A stretch of DNA of 64,000 nucleotides from contig JAGLWF010000001.1 in the NCBI GenBank assembly GCA_023133595.1, forward strand, positions 124,494-188,493, given 5' to 3'. Source of the DNA: Nanobdellota archaeon. GTDB taxonomy: Archaea > Nanobdellota > Nanobdellia > Woesearchaeales > WJKV01. Within the stretch, counting starts at the first letter, position 1, and each line of letters opens with the position of its first letter. This document shows, one piece after another, positions 1 to 9,740 of the stretch. The notes beneath the pieces are model-generated. The model searched no databases. It saw only the letters and a list, made by a program, of their open reading frames with translations, and was not told the DNA's origin. The translations under genes were made by a program, and so were the position numbers.

Positions 1-413
1 ATATAGTTAATAGGATCATAAGTGAACGGGAAATCTTTTGACGGTCCTGTAACTATTAATCTTCCTCCTTTCTTTAATACTCTGGTCAGTTCACTTATTG
101 CCTTTTTTTCGTCTTTTATATGCTCTAGGACATCTATGCATATGATGCAATCAAAAGTATTGTCTTTATACGGAATGTTTCCTACATCCCCAATGTAGTA
201 TTTAACATTTTTCTCAGGATTGATCGCAGTTGCTATCTGTATATCTCCTTTATTCAAGTCAAAGGAAACAATCTCTTTTGCTCTCTTTTTTAGATATTTG
301 TCGTACAAACCGTCGCCGCAGCCAGCATGAAGCAGTTTCTTTGGTCGACCTACTTCTTTTAGCGCTTCTGATAACCTAGAATAATATGTAGGAGCTAGTT
401 CTTTTAACGACAT
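1..413 (-). CDS. Class I SAM-dependent methyltransferase (partial, runs off window start)
   Basis: Reverse translation from ATG at 413 gives MSLKELAPTYYSRLSEAL...LLHAGCGDGLYDKYL...VSFDLNKGDI...YIGDVGNIPYKDNTFDCIICIDVLEHI, i.e. methyltransferase motifs I-IV. Confidence 0.85.
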   Translation of the reverse strand, partial: MSLKELAPTYYSRLSEALKEVGRPKKLLHAGCGDGLYDKYLKKRAKEIVSFDLNKGDIQIATAINPEKNVKYYIGDVGNIPYKDNTFDCIICIDVLEHIKDEKKAISELTRVLKKGGRLIVTGPSKDFPFTYDPINY

Positions 414-458
414 TTTTATTCATAAAAAGGAACATATTTATAAACATTTGGAAGAAGA

Positions 459-1565
459 TTATAAATGCTTTGATACATCTTTTACTTGGATATCATACAT
501 GCATTTCAATCCCTTGCAGATAGGAAACTTTCCATCTTTATAACACGGAGCGCATCCCAGATGCTTCCAGATAACTGTATGTTTCTTGCTGTACGGGCCC
601 CATTTTCTTGGATCTGTAGGGCCAAAGATAGCAATCACTTTCGGACCAACAGCCTCTGCAATATGCATTGGTCCAGAATCATTGCAGATAATATATTTGC
701 AAAACTTCATTATCCCCCCCATCTCCTTCAAAGAAGAATCCATCATGATTGGATATTCGAGAAAATCCGAAACCAAATCTTTGTCAGAAGGTCCTCCAAG
801 GATGATTATTTTCCATCCTTTCTTCTTCAATGTTTTTGCTAATTCTTTATATCTTTCTTTTAACCATCTTTTTGAGGAGACTTCCTGCCCAGGATTCTTT
901 GCCCCTCCTGGGATGATGCCGACAATTTTGTCTGTTCTCTTTATCTTATTTCTTTTCAAGAACTTCTCTGCAAATCTAATGTCGTGCTTAGATAAATTCA
1001 ATTCAAGATCTGGCTTTTGCGGAACCTCTGCTCCAACAATCTTTGCAAGATTCAAATAAGTATCCACTTCATGCGTTATAGCTCCATAAGGGACATTTAT
1101 TGTGTTCAGAAAGCCTTCTCCCTTTCTATCCAATCCTGCCCGTATAGGTATGCCTGCAAGATAAATCAGAAGATGGAACAGGTATGATTTTTCAAGATCA
1201 AAACAAATATCAAAATTCTTTCTACGCAGTTTTAATATCAACCATAAGATCTTAAAGAAACGCTTCTGGAATACGATCTTGTCATCAAAAGCAACGATTT
1301 TGTCAATGTTTGGATTATCTTTCAGGATTGGCTTTGACCATTTGCCGACATAATAAGTGATTTTTGCTTTTGGATATTTTTTGCGTAGTACTCGCAGGAA
1401 TGGACTTGTCATCAGCACGTCTCCGATTGCCCCTGTCTTGAATATCAGGATGTTTTTAACTCTTTTTAGCTCTACTTTCTTGAAACTTTTCTTATACTGT
1501 TTATAGAAAATAGTTTTTCCTAACAACGGAACAAAATGTTTCCAATCTTCAAGACTAAATTTCAT
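459..1565 (-). CDS. Glycosyltransferase family 9 (ADP-heptose:LPS heptosyltransferase-like)
   Basis: ILIFKTGAIGDVLMTSPFLRVLRKKYP; VGIIPGGAKNPGQEVSSKRW; CNDSGPMHIAEAVGPKVIAIFGPTDP. Confidence 0.85.
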   Translation of the reverse strand: MKFSLEDWKHFVPLLGKTIFYKQYKKSFKKVELKRVKNILIFKTGAIGDVLMTSPFLRVLRKKYPKAKITYYVGKWSKPILKDNPNIDKIVAFDDKIVFQKRFFKILWLILKLRRKNFDICFDLEKSYLFHLLIYLAGIPIRAGLDRKGEGFLNTINVPYGAITHEVDTYLNLAKIVGAEVPQKPDLELNLSKHDIRFAEKFLKRNKIKRTDKIVGIIPGGAKNPGQEVSSKRWLKERYKELAKTLKKKGWKIIILGGPSDKDLVSDFLEYPIMMDSSLKEMGGIMKFCKYIICNDSGPMHIAEAVGPKVIAIFGPTDPRKWGPYSKKHTVIWKHLGCAPCYKDGKFPICKGLKCMYDIQVKDVSKHL

Positions 1566-2728
1566 TTTATCAGACCAAGATAGTATCTTTCCAATTTTTT
1601 AGCAATGATCTTCCAATCATAATTTTTCACTAATGCCTTGCATTCATTGACTTTCTTTGAGTATAATTTTTTGTCCTGCAACAATCTTAATAATTTAGAT
1701 GCCAGATCCTTGTGATCCTTTGCTTTATAGATCAAACCACCTTTTCCATTTTGGGTTACTTCGACAAGCGGAGGGATATCTGTGCAGACATATGGCACAC
1801 GAGAAGCCATTGCTTCTGCAACAACAATACCAAAACCTTCAAGCACAGAAGGAAGGCAGAAAACATGAGAACTTTTCATTATCTCTCGAACTTTCTGGTT
1901 GCTCTTGACACGTCCCATTAACTGAACATTTTGCTGAAGATTTAGTTCTTGGATTAGTTTCTCCAATTTCTCTCTTTCCTCCCCACCACCAATGATTTTA
2001 CATTTAATGTTTGGAATCTCCTTCTTAACGATCGCAACTGCTTTAATCAGATCTTCAACACGTTTGTTTGGAGAAAGACGTGCAATGCATGATATTGTCG
2101 GCTGTTTTGCTTTTTTCACCTTTATCTTTGTGAAATCAGAAACATTAACGCCATTTGGGATCACAGTTATATCCCTGGCTCTAACTCCTGCATCAATCAA
2201 CTTTTGTTTTGTGAAATTACTCACTGAGATAAATTTTGTCTTGTTAAACTTAAGCCAGAATAGAATGAATCTTTCTGCTATCTCTCCAATGATACCTGCA
2301 AGCTTGCCTGTGTTCTTTATCCAGTTTCCGACCCAGACCTCGTGATAAGTCACGACAGAAGGGACACTCAAGATTCTTGCCATAAACGCGCTTACAAAGT
2401 AGGTGAAGAAGTTATGGCCATCCACTAACGCGAACCCGATTTTTCTTTTTTCTACAACTGCTGTAACAAAATAAGGAACTGAATTCAGTATTCGTTGAAG
2501 ATAGCGTTCTGTCCGTGAATATTTTAACTGACATGCCCGGACAACTGTAAGATTTCCTTTTCTTTCTCTGACTTGTCCATTTTGTGCTGTTGTAACAACT
2601 GTAACCTGATGTTTCTTGGCCAATTCTTTTGCCAGATAATAGGATCTGCTTTCCACACCTCCTGTGATCTCATCCTCGTCCAGGCTAGGAAAATACTCTG
2701 CAAAAATAAGTATGTGCTTTTTTATCAT
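1562..2728 (-). CDS. Glycosyltransferase family 4
   Basis: GGVESRSYYLAKELAKKHQVTVVT; ISCIARLSPNKRVEDLIKA; PSVLEGFGIVVAEAMASRVPYVCTDIPPLVEV. Confidence 0.9.
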   Translation of the reverse strand: MIKKHILIFAEYFPSLDEDEITGGVESRSYYLAKELAKKHQVTVVTTAQNGQVRERKGNLTVVRACQLKYSRTERYLQRILNSVPYFVTAVVEKRKIGFALVDGHNFFTYFVSAFMARILSVPSVVTYHEVWVGNWIKNTGKLAGIIGEIAERFILFWLKFNKTKFISVSNFTKQKLIDAGVRARDITVIPNGVNVSDFTKIKVKKAKQPTISCIARLSPNKRVEDLIKAVAIVKKEIPNIKCKIIGGGEEREKLEKLIQELNLQQNVQLMGRVKSNQKVREIMKSSHVFCLPSVLEGFGIVVAEAMASRVPYVCTDIPPLVEVTQNGKGGLIYKAKDHKDLASKLLRLLQDKKLYSKKVNECKALVKNYDWKIIAKKLERYYLGLIK

Positions 2729-2803
2729 CTTGCTTATAATGAGAAGAAGAATATTTATAAAGTTACCGCACGCCCATGCCGTAGTATTCTAATCCCTGAA
2801 AAC

Positions 2804-3154
2804 TTACTTCTTTTTAACTTTCTTTCCTTCTTTTGCTTTTTTAAATGCAAATGTGCGCACAAGCTTGCTTATATCCTCTTCATTTTTCTGCATCTTGACA
2901 TACAATCTAAAGTTCAGATAAAATAATACAGCAAGTCCGAAATATATTATGACATCAACAGTCCTTCCAATGCCTAAAAGATCTGCAGAGATACGAAATA
3001 AATCAGGTTCTAAGACAAATACAATAGCCAGAATCCAGATTACTGCCCAAAATATAAATTCCTTCTTAGAAATCTGTTTTCCTTTAGCTCTAAGAAAAAC
3101 TCTACTTAATGCGAACAGCAAAAATATAATCAAAAATATTTGAAGTGGTGTCAT
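2804..3154 (-). CDS. DUF2304-like small membrane protein
   Basis: 116 aa, three hydrophobic segments, EFIFWAVIWILAIVFVLEPDLFRISADLLGIGRTVDVIIYFGLAVLFYLNFRLYVKMQ; adjacent to a GT2 gene. Confidence 0.7.
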   Translation of the reverse strand: MTPLQIFLIIFLLFALSRVFLRAKGKQISKKEFIFWAVIWILAIVFVLEPDLFRISADLLGIGRTVDVIIYFGLAVLFYLNFRLYVKMQKNEEDISKLVRTFAFKKAKEGKKVKKK

Positions 3155-3165
3155 TTTTTACCTCC

Positions 3166-3852
3166 TTATCGAACAATACGATCGTAAATCATCCTGAATA
3201 ATATTTTTAATGCTTCCCTAAAGGAGCCATGTCCATGTACTAAAGTTTCTTCAGTATATAAAATTGTTACGGATATTTCTTTGAATTTTATCTTCTTTTT
3301 ATGGATCTCTTCCACAATCTGAGATGCATGTCCCATCTGATCTGCTGTGATCTTGATCTTCTGTGCTGCTTTTCTGGACATTGCCCTAAATCCATTATGC
3401 GCATCTGTAAGCTTGGCTCCATAAAATAGATACATTGTCCAGACAGACCCTTTCAACAACACCTTTCGTAAGAAAGGCACTTCTGTCTTTTTAAGGAATC
3501 TTGAACCAAGCGTGACATCGACTTCACCATCAATAACTGGTTTCAGCATGGCTGGCAGATCCCCAGTTCGATGCTGGCCATCAGCATCAAAAGTAACAAT
3601 GATATCAGCTCCCAAAGAAAGAGCATATTCAATGCCTGTACGCAGGGCTGCGCCCTGACCTCTGAGGATCACGTGTCTTAAAACATGCACGTTTTGGGCT
3701 TTTGCAAGCTCATACGTGCGATCCTTGGAACCATCATCCACAACAATGATATTTCTATATCCTGCTTTTTTTAGGTCTGAAAGTGTTTTAGAGATATTCT
3801 TTTCCTCGTTCAATGCTGCCATTACTATGAATATCTTGCTCTTGCTTATCAT
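3166..3852 (-). CDS. Glycosyltransferase family 2 (dolichyl-phosphate sugar synthase-like)
   Basis: IVMAALNEEKNISKTLSDLKKAGYRNIIVVDDGSKDRTYELA...GADIIVTFDADGQHRTGDL...GSRFL. Confidence 0.9.
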   Translation of the reverse strand: MISKSKIFIVMAALNEEKNISKTLSDLKKAGYRNIIVVDDGSKDRTYELAKAQNVHVLRHVILRGQGAALRTGIEYALSLGADIIVTFDADGQHRTGDLPAMLKPVIDGEVDVTLGSRFLKKTEVPFLRKVLLKGSVWTMYLFYGAKLTDAHNGFRAMSRKAAQKIKITADQMGHASQIVEEIHKKKIKFKEISVTILYTEETLVHGHGSFREALKILFRMIYDRIVR

Positions 3853-3892
3853 ATGGGATCTGAGAGGATAGACCTTTAAAAATGTTATGAAA

Positions 3893-3901
3893 GATTTATA
3901 A
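3893..3901 (+). promoter_or_regulatory. TATA-box-like promoter of the UbiA gene
   Basis: gatttataaag about 25-30 nt upstream of ATG 3925, implying a leaderless or near-leaderless transcript. Confidence 0.5.
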
Positions 3902-3924
3902 AGAATATCCAGTCATAGACCTGT

Positions 3925-4806
3925 ATGGGACTAAAACATTACATAAAACTATTAAGGCCACAGCAATGGTACAAGAACACTCTCATATTTCTTGCTCTGA
4001 TCTTTGGCGGTCATTTGTTTAATGTAGCTGAATTCAAATTGACAGTGATTGGTTTCATATGCCTTTGTCTGATCTCATCCTCAAATTATATTTTTAATGA
4101 TATCCTGGATCTAAAAGCTGACAGGGCACACCCTGAAAAGAAGAAGCGGCCATTGGCGTCAGGAAAAATAAAGATCTGGAAAGGCGGAATTATCGCTATA
4201 ATATTGCTCATTGTTTCATTATTTGTTTCATATAATCTTTCAGTCACATTTTTCTATTTTGTCCTAGCGCTATTCTTGTTAACGCAATTCTATAGTTTAG
4301 TTCTGAAAAGAGAGATCTTTGTAGATCTACTTTTGATATCAATAAATTTCGTGCTTCGCGCAGCAAGCGGAAGTTACCTTATTGATCTGAAGATTTCTCC
4401 GTGGCTGATATTATGTCCTTTTTTCCTTGCATTGTTCCTTACAACCGGAAAAAGAATATCTGATCTGAAGTTGCTCGGAAAAAAAGCAGCTGCACATAAA
4501 GCTGTGCTTAAGAAATATACTAGCGAAATGACAAATGCATTAATGATAATTGCAACAACATCCTTGATTCTTGCATATACACTTTTTGCTTTCCAAAGCG
4601 GACATCATAATCTTCTGTTGACAATCCCTTTTGCATTGTATGCTATCTTCAGATACATGCAGCTGATCTATCAAGGATCAAAGATCGCAAGGCATCCAGA
4701 ATTGTTGGTAACAGACAAGAGAATGGTCATTGCTGGAATACTATGGGGTTTATCCACACTATTTGTTCTTTATTATGATCTCATTCTCAGATTAATTGGT
4801 TTCTAG
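3925..4806 (+). CDS. UbiA family prenyltransferase (decaprenyl-phosphate phosphoribosyltransferase-like)
   Basis: LLRPQQWYKNTLIFLALIFGGHLF; NYIFNDILDLKADRAHPEKKKRPLASGKI (NDxxDxxxD); SDLKLLGKKAAAHKAVLKKYT. Confidence 0.85.
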   Translation: MGLKHYIKLLRPQQWYKNTLIFLALIFGGHLFNVAEFKLTVIGFICLCLISSSNYIFNDILDLKADRAHPEKKKRPLASGKIKIWKGGIIAIILLIVSLFVSYNLSVTFFYFVLALFLLTQFYSLVLKREIFVDLLLISINFVLRAASGSYLIDLKISPWLILCPFFLALFLTTGKRISDLKLLGKKAAAHKAVLKKYTSEMTNALMIIATTSLILAYTLFAFQSGHHNLLLTIPFALYAIFRYMQLIYQGSKIARHPELLVTDKRMVIAGILWGLSTLFVLYYDLILRLIGF

Positions 4807-4808
4807 AA

Positions 4809-5885
4809 TTAATATTTTTTCCATAATTGACCCCATTTAGTCTTGTTGAATCTTCGGATTATCGGTTTTCCAACTATCGGATACCATAGATAGTCATGAT
4901 AAAATGCAGAACCAAAAACACACAGCTTGAATAATCCAGTATGGAACAGCATCGGCTCGACAAAAGACAAAGGCCCTTTCCTGAACATCTGGTCCCAGAA
5001 TATCACCGGAGACTTTCCTGTTGTGAAATGAAAATTCACATTACTGATATCTTCACCCAGAATTTCAATCTGATCAGGATCTCCACAACCCAAACCGCGG
5101 TCGTGTGCCAGCTTGATGAATTTTATCTTCATTGGATCGTAGCCCATCATTTTTGCACTTATAGCGTCAATCGCTACCTGATCAGCACCTGCTAGGATAT
5201 AGTCCTTAATCTTAGGAATCATTGTCCTAGGACCTTTTCCATCGCCGCAGACAGTGCCGTCCATGATAGCAAAGATCCCTGGATGAATCTCTTTCTGGAT
5301 TGCCAAAAGATCAACAATGACTTTATGTATCATCTTATGGGAATGATGTCTCCGTTCTGTGATTAATCCTCCGAATGCATTCTTGATCGCACCTGTCATC
5401 ATAGTGTGACCATGAGTCTTGATTGTTGGAAGATGTACAACATTCTTATTCTTGAACATGGTTGGAATCTTAAGACCGTCTGGAAATATGTGCGGAATCG
5501 CAAGCATATCACTCTTTGGCTCGTAAACCTCCCATTTGACTTCTGTTAATGGTTCGAATTTCTGATGATACTTTTTCAGGATTGGAAGCCATTTGTTGCC
5601 TTTAGCGCCTTTCCAGACATCTGTGACAACAGTCTTGTTCTCAACCGGATGTATATGCTTATAACCATCATCCAGCATTGTCTTGAGAACTCCTTCCAAT
5701 TGCCATGGTTCTGTTGAGCAGGAAGGAAAGTACAGTGACCATGATAAATTGATTTTCAGCAAAGTCTCTTTGTCTTTTGGAAGATATTTCTGATAGTGTG
5801 CAAGGTGCATCAATTTCTTGTAATCGTCAACAACAGTCTCAGGGCTTGTCTTGAGAACAGCTACCTGCGGTTTTGTCTTCACCAT
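4809..5885 (-). CDS. DUF362 domain protein
   Basis: LKINLSWSLYFPSCSTEPWQLEGVLKTML; LPTIKTHGHTMMTGAIKNAFGG; AIMDGTVCGDGKGPR; GADQVAIDAISAKMMGYDP. Confidence 0.8.
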   Translation of the reverse strand: MVKTKPQVAVLKTSPETVVDDYKKLMHLAHYQKYLPKDKETLLKINLSWSLYFPSCSTEPWQLEGVLKTMLDDGYKHIHPVENKTVVTDVWKGAKGNKWLPILKKYHQKFEPLTEVKWEVYEPKSDMLAIPHIFPDGLKIPTMFKNKNVVHLPTIKTHGHTMMTGAIKNAFGGLITERRHHSHKMIHKVIVDLLAIQKEIHPGIFAIMDGTVCGDGKGPRTMIPKIKDYILAGADQVAIDAISAKMMGYDPMKIKFIKLAHDRGLGCGDPDQIEILGEDISNVNFHFTTGKSPVIFWDQMFRKGPLSFVEPMLFHTGLFKLCVFGSAFYHDYLWYPIVGKPIIRRFNKTKWGQLWKKY

Positions 5886-5970
5886 ACGAATCTAGGAAAA
5901 TCACGTATTTATTAACTTTTCTTTTTATACTTCCATAAGCTTTATATACGCAATTCTTTGAATTGTATAT

Positions 5971-7032
5971 ATGGTTTCGATTGTCGCCCACCAAAAGATC
6001 AAAGGAGAGAATAAAGAAGCTGTCCTGGCAGCTGTCAAAAAAGCCATGGAATCAGCTAATTGGAAAAAGTACGTAAAAGGCAAAAAGATCTTCTTGAAAC
6101 CAAATCTTCTTTCTGATCAACTTGTTCCTGGACAATGCACTTCTCCATGGGTTGTTGAAGGGGTAATCCATGTTGTCAAAGAGTTAGGAGATGTTGAGAT
6201 CTATGTCGGGGATGCTGATGTCGCGACTGCAAAACAAGTTGAAAAAGCAGCACGTATCTGGGGGATAAAAGATGTATGCAAAAAAGAAGGTGTCAAGTTT
6301 GTCAATCTCTCAAAACAATCCATTGTCAAAGTAAAAGTTCCGAACGGGGAGATATTCAAAATGCTAAATATTCCTAAGATCCTTGTTGAATGTGACTGCA
6401 TAATTACAATTCCTGTGATTAAGACGCATAATATCACAACAATGACCTGTTCATTGAAGAACCAGTGGGGATGCATTCCACGATTCAGACATCAATATCA
6501 CTTAGTTGCTGACAAATGCATTCCTGAATTGAACAGTGCGCTCAAGGTAAAGTTTGCTGTTGCTGATGGGACAGTATGCTTAGAAGAGAACGGTCCTCGT
6601 GTAGGAAGACCAAAAGTCATGAATTCAGTTTTTGCAACAAATGATCGGGTTGCTATGGACACTTGTGCATGTGATTTCATGGAAATTGATCCAAAAACAG
6701 TCGGACATCTTCAGAATGCAGAAAAGATCGGACTAGGAAATTCTAACTATCAGATAAAAGGCGACAAGATGCAGAGCAAGAAATTCAGACCAGCATTAGT
6801 AAAGAACCATCCGATTGTCAAATGGGAGTTAAGGTTGAGAAAGATTCCAGTGATAAGCTATATTATCTTCAAGACCCCTTTGTTCAAGATTCCTGCGTTC
6901 ATTGCTTCAAGGTATAATTCCATCTGGTGGTATTATACTAAAGGAAAAAGATGGACCCAGCAAATGGTGAAGGCAAATCCATTGTACATGCAGGAGTTTG
7001 GTCCACTATTGAAAAGAATAAACAAGTTGTAA
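5971..7032 (+). CDS. DUF362 domain protein (divergent paralogue of the neighbour)
   Basis: IFLKPNLLSDQLVPGQCTSPWVVEGVIHVV; IPVIKTHNITTMTCSLKNQWGCIP; VADGTVCLEENGPRVG; NDRVAMDTCACDFMEIDP. Confidence 0.85.
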   Translation: MVSIVAHQKIKGENKEAVLAAVKKAMESANWKKYVKGKKIFLKPNLLSDQLVPGQCTSPWVVEGVIHVVKELGDVEIYVGDADVATAKQVEKAARIWGIKDVCKKEGVKFVNLSKQSIVKVKVPNGEIFKMLNIPKILVECDCIITIPVIKTHNITTMTCSLKNQWGCIPRFRHQYHLVADKCIPELNSALKVKFAVADGTVCLEENGPRVGRPKVMNSVFATNDRVAMDTCACDFMEIDPKTVGHLQNAEKIGLGNSNYQIKGDKMQSKKFRPALVKNHPIVKWELRLRKIPVISYIIFKTPLFKIPAFIASRYNSIWWYYTKGKRWTQQMVKANPLYMQEFGPLLKRINKL

Positions 7033-7037
7033 CTAAG

Positions 7038-8303
7038 ATGAAAAACAAGAAGAAAAAAATAATAATCCTCGGAGGAGGCCTGACAGGGCTTGCTGCTGCA
7101 GATAAACTTTGCGATAAATATGATATTACAATCTTAGAAAAACAAAACCAGCTTGGTGGCCTAGCTGCCAGTTTTGACCATGAAGGAAAATGGATTCCTA
7201 TGCATTACCATCATGTATTTGACCATGATTATATCACTCAATCTTATTTGAAAAGATTTGGTCTGTTTAATGATATGGCTTGGAAGAAGATAAGGATGGC
7301 TATCTGCGTCAATAAAAAAAAATATAATTTTACTGAACCGATTGGCCTTCTGACCTTTGATTATCTTTCACTGCTTGGAAGATTGAGATATGCGCTTTTT
7401 GGTGCTTATGTCCTGAAACTGATGAATCCAAGCAAAATTCCAGAAAAAATTGATGCAAGACAATGGTTATACAAATATGCTGGAAAAGAAGTTGCAGACA
7501 AGCTTTTCTACCAACTTCAGGGACGGAACAAATTTGGCATCCCTCTTGAAGATATCAGTGCAAAGCAGTTTGCACACCGCTTGAAAGCAGGCGAGGTCAT
7601 GGGCAAGTTTGGATATCCAAGAAAAGGATTGAAACTGATGATTGATAGATTTGAAGAAGATCTGCTTAGAAATGGAATAAAAATCATTCAGAATGCCAAA
7701 GCAACTGAAATCGATACAAAAAATAAGACCATCACCTGCGACGGCAAAAAAATAAAATATGATGCTTTGATTAATACAATCCCTATCCCAGAAATGCTGA
7801 AGATAACAACAGGATTGCCAAAAGGTTATATTGCGAAATTATCAAAAATAAAATATTGTCCATGCGTGACTGTTGTTTTTGGGACTCGAAGATTCTTATC
7901 AAAACATTACTGGCTGAATATTCTCAAAGAGAGGGTCCATATGATAATGCAGCACTCTATTTTATTCGATGGATACGATACAAAAGTTTCCTGGGCATTG
8001 CGGTACGGAAATTCTGGAGAGGACCTGCCGCTTTCAGAAGAAGAGATAAAAAAAATATATCTTGGCGTGGTCAAGAAATTCTTTCCAAGCGTAGAGATCA
8101 GCTGGTCAAAGGTATTCAAAGAAAGATATGCTTCTCCGATCTACGACAAAGATTATCCAAGATTCAAACCAGATTTCAGATCTCCTGTTGAAGGATTTTA
8201 TAACGCTGGAATCGCTGTAAGTTACCCAAAAATAAGAAATATGAATACTGCTCTTGATTCTGGTCTGAAGATCGCTGGGATGATATCACATGATCATCCA
8301 TAG
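7038..8303 (+). CDS. FAD-dependent oxidoreductase (protoporphyrinogen oxidase / NAD(P)-binding amine-oxidase-like)
   Basis: KIIILGGGLTGLAAADKLCDKYDITILEKQNQLGGLAASF; start refined from 6951 to ATG 7038 to remove overlap with the upstream gene. Confidence 0.85.
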   Translation: MKNKKKKIIILGGGLTGLAAADKLCDKYDITILEKQNQLGGLAASFDHEGKWIPMHYHHVFDHDYITQSYLKRFGLFNDMAWKKIRMAICVNKKKYNFTEPIGLLTFDYLSLLGRLRYALFGAYVLKLMNPSKIPEKIDARQWLYKYAGKEVADKLFYQLQGRNKFGIPLEDISAKQFAHRLKAGEVMGKFGYPRKGLKLMIDRFEEDLLRNGIKIIQNAKATEIDTKNKTITCDGKKIKYDALINTIPIPEMLKITTGLPKGYIAKLSKIKYCPCVTVVFGTRRFLSKHYWLNILKERVHMIMQHSILFDGYDTKVSWALRYGNSGEDLPLSEEEIKKIYLGVVKKFFPSVEISWSKVFKERYASPIYDKDYPRFKPDFRSPVEGFYNAGIAVSYPKIRNMNTALDSGLKIAGMISHDHP

Positions 8304-8345
8304 AGAAGATAAGTTTATAAATTGGCTGATATTTTGTGAAACAAC

Positions 8346-9740
8346 ATGAAAGTGTTGCTATTAAAGCCATACAGCGAATCTCATTATTTTGTATCTCCTG
8401 TGGGATTGGGATATCTTGTTTCTGCTTTAAGAAAGCATGATATTGATGTCGAGCTTATAGATGGAGTAAAAGATCAGTTTACTGTCAGACGGATGAAGGA
8501 AAAGATTAAAAAAAATCCTCCGGATGTCATCGGAATCAGTTTTTTCTCATCTGATTTTTCTGTTATCAAAGAATATGTAAATGCTATCAAAGAAATAAAC
8601 AAAGAGATATTAGTTATACTCGGCGGACCGCATGTTGCTGGAGTGAAAAAACAGATATTTGAAGATTTTAATAATATTGATTTTGCTTTTGCTGGCGAAG
8701 CTGAGACGCATTTTCCACTTTTCCTGAAAAAGATACAGAATAACGAGGATTATACTGACACACCAGGCCTGATCTGGAAAGACAGAGACCAGATCAAGAT
8801 GAATCCATCCTATTTCGAAGAAGATCTTGACAAGATAGGGTTGCCTGCTTGGGATCTTATGGATCCAAGGACATATCCTAAAGCTCCGCAAGGCGCTGTT
8901 TTTAGAAACTGGCCAATCGGATCTATAGTGACATCACGAGGGTGTCCTTATCAATGTACCTTTTGCGCTGGAAAGCTTACAACAGGCCAACGTATTCGGA
9001 AAAGAAGCATTGAAAATATTATGGAAGAGATAGAACTGCTCTACAACAAATATGGTGTAAGAGAGATACATATTATTGACGATACTTTTACTTCTAACAA
9101 AGAGCTTGTAAAAGGTTTCTGTGCTGGCTTAAAAGAAAGAGATTTCAAGATTTCTCTTACTTTTCCAAACGGCGTGAGATTGAATTCTCTTGATGAAGAG
9201 ATGCTCACCCTGCTGAAAGAAGCAGGATGTTATGCAATGTCTGTAGGGATAGAATCAGGAAACCAGAAGATATTGAATGATATGCAAAAAGGCCTGACTT
9301 TAGAGATAATTGAAGAAAAGATCAAGTTGATAAATAAATTCAATATCGACATAAACGGTTTTTTCATTGTCGGATATCCAACTGAGACAAAAGAGACTAT
9401 CATGGACACTATAAAGTTTGCAAGAAAACTTCCGATAAAAAGAGCGCACTTCAGTACATTTCTTCCACTGCCTGGAACAAAAGCAACAGCACTAGCATTA
9501 GAACTCGGCCTGCTGCCGAAAGTGGATATGGACAAACTGCTCTATACAGATGCTCCATGTCCTCCAAAAGGATTGACATCCGAAGATCTAAAGAGATTCC
9601 AGAGAAAAGCATTCTTCTGGTTTTATATCAGGCCTAAGCATATGATTGCTTTATTGATAGAAATAAAATCCTGGGCGCACTTCAAATCTCTGTCAAAAAG
9701 AGCATGGGACTATGGAATCAAAAGAGTAAAATACCCATGA
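8346..9740 (+). CDS. B12-binding-domain radical SAM protein
   Basis: N-terminal cobalamin-like domain (VGLGYLVSALRKHDIDVELIDG, GISFFSSDF, LGGPH), then TSRGCPYQCTFCAG (CxxxCxxC) and GIESGNQKIL. Confidence 0.92.
   Translation: MKVLLLKPYSESHYFVSPVGLGYLVSALRKHDIDVELIDGVKDQFTVRRMKEKIKKNPPDVIGISFFSSDFSVIKEYVNAIKEINKEILVILGGPHVAGVKKQIFEDFNNIDFAFAGEAETHFPLFLKKIQNNEDYTDTPGLIWKDRDQIKMNPSYFEEDLDKIGLPAWDLMDPRTYPKAPQGAVFRNWPIGSIVTSRGCPYQCTFCAGKLTTGQRIRKRSIENIMEEIELLYNKYGVREIHIIDDTFTSNKELVKGFCAGLKERDFKISLTFPNGVRLNSLDEEMLTLLKEAGCYAMSVGIESGNQKILNDMQKGLTLEIIEEKIKLINKFNIDINGFFIVGYPTETKETIMDTIKFARKLPIKRAHFSTFLPLPGTKATALALELGLLPKVDMDKLLYTDAPCPPKGLTSEDLKRFQRKAFFWFYIRPKHMIALLIEIKSWAHFKSLSKRAWDYGIKRVKYP

Noticed and set aside
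586-1059. Antisense ORFs such as 486-842 and 586-1059 (+) opposite the GT9 gene, and the many similar opposite-strand ORFs in the track
   Set aside because: They lie entirely opposite well-supported genes, lack recognisable domains, and read like reverse-complement artefacts of AT-rich coding DNA
2729-2803. Possible small RNA/hairpin (ACCGCAcgcccaTGCCGT) between DUF2304 and GT4 genes
   Set aside because: Imperfect stem of about 5 bp with a mismatch and no box motifs or T-tract; the interval is explained by the GT4 promoter
6951-7037. N-terminal extension of the FAD oxidoreductase ORF
   Set aside because: It overlaps the DUF362 gene and precedes the conserved dinucleotide-binding start; ATG 7038 is the better start
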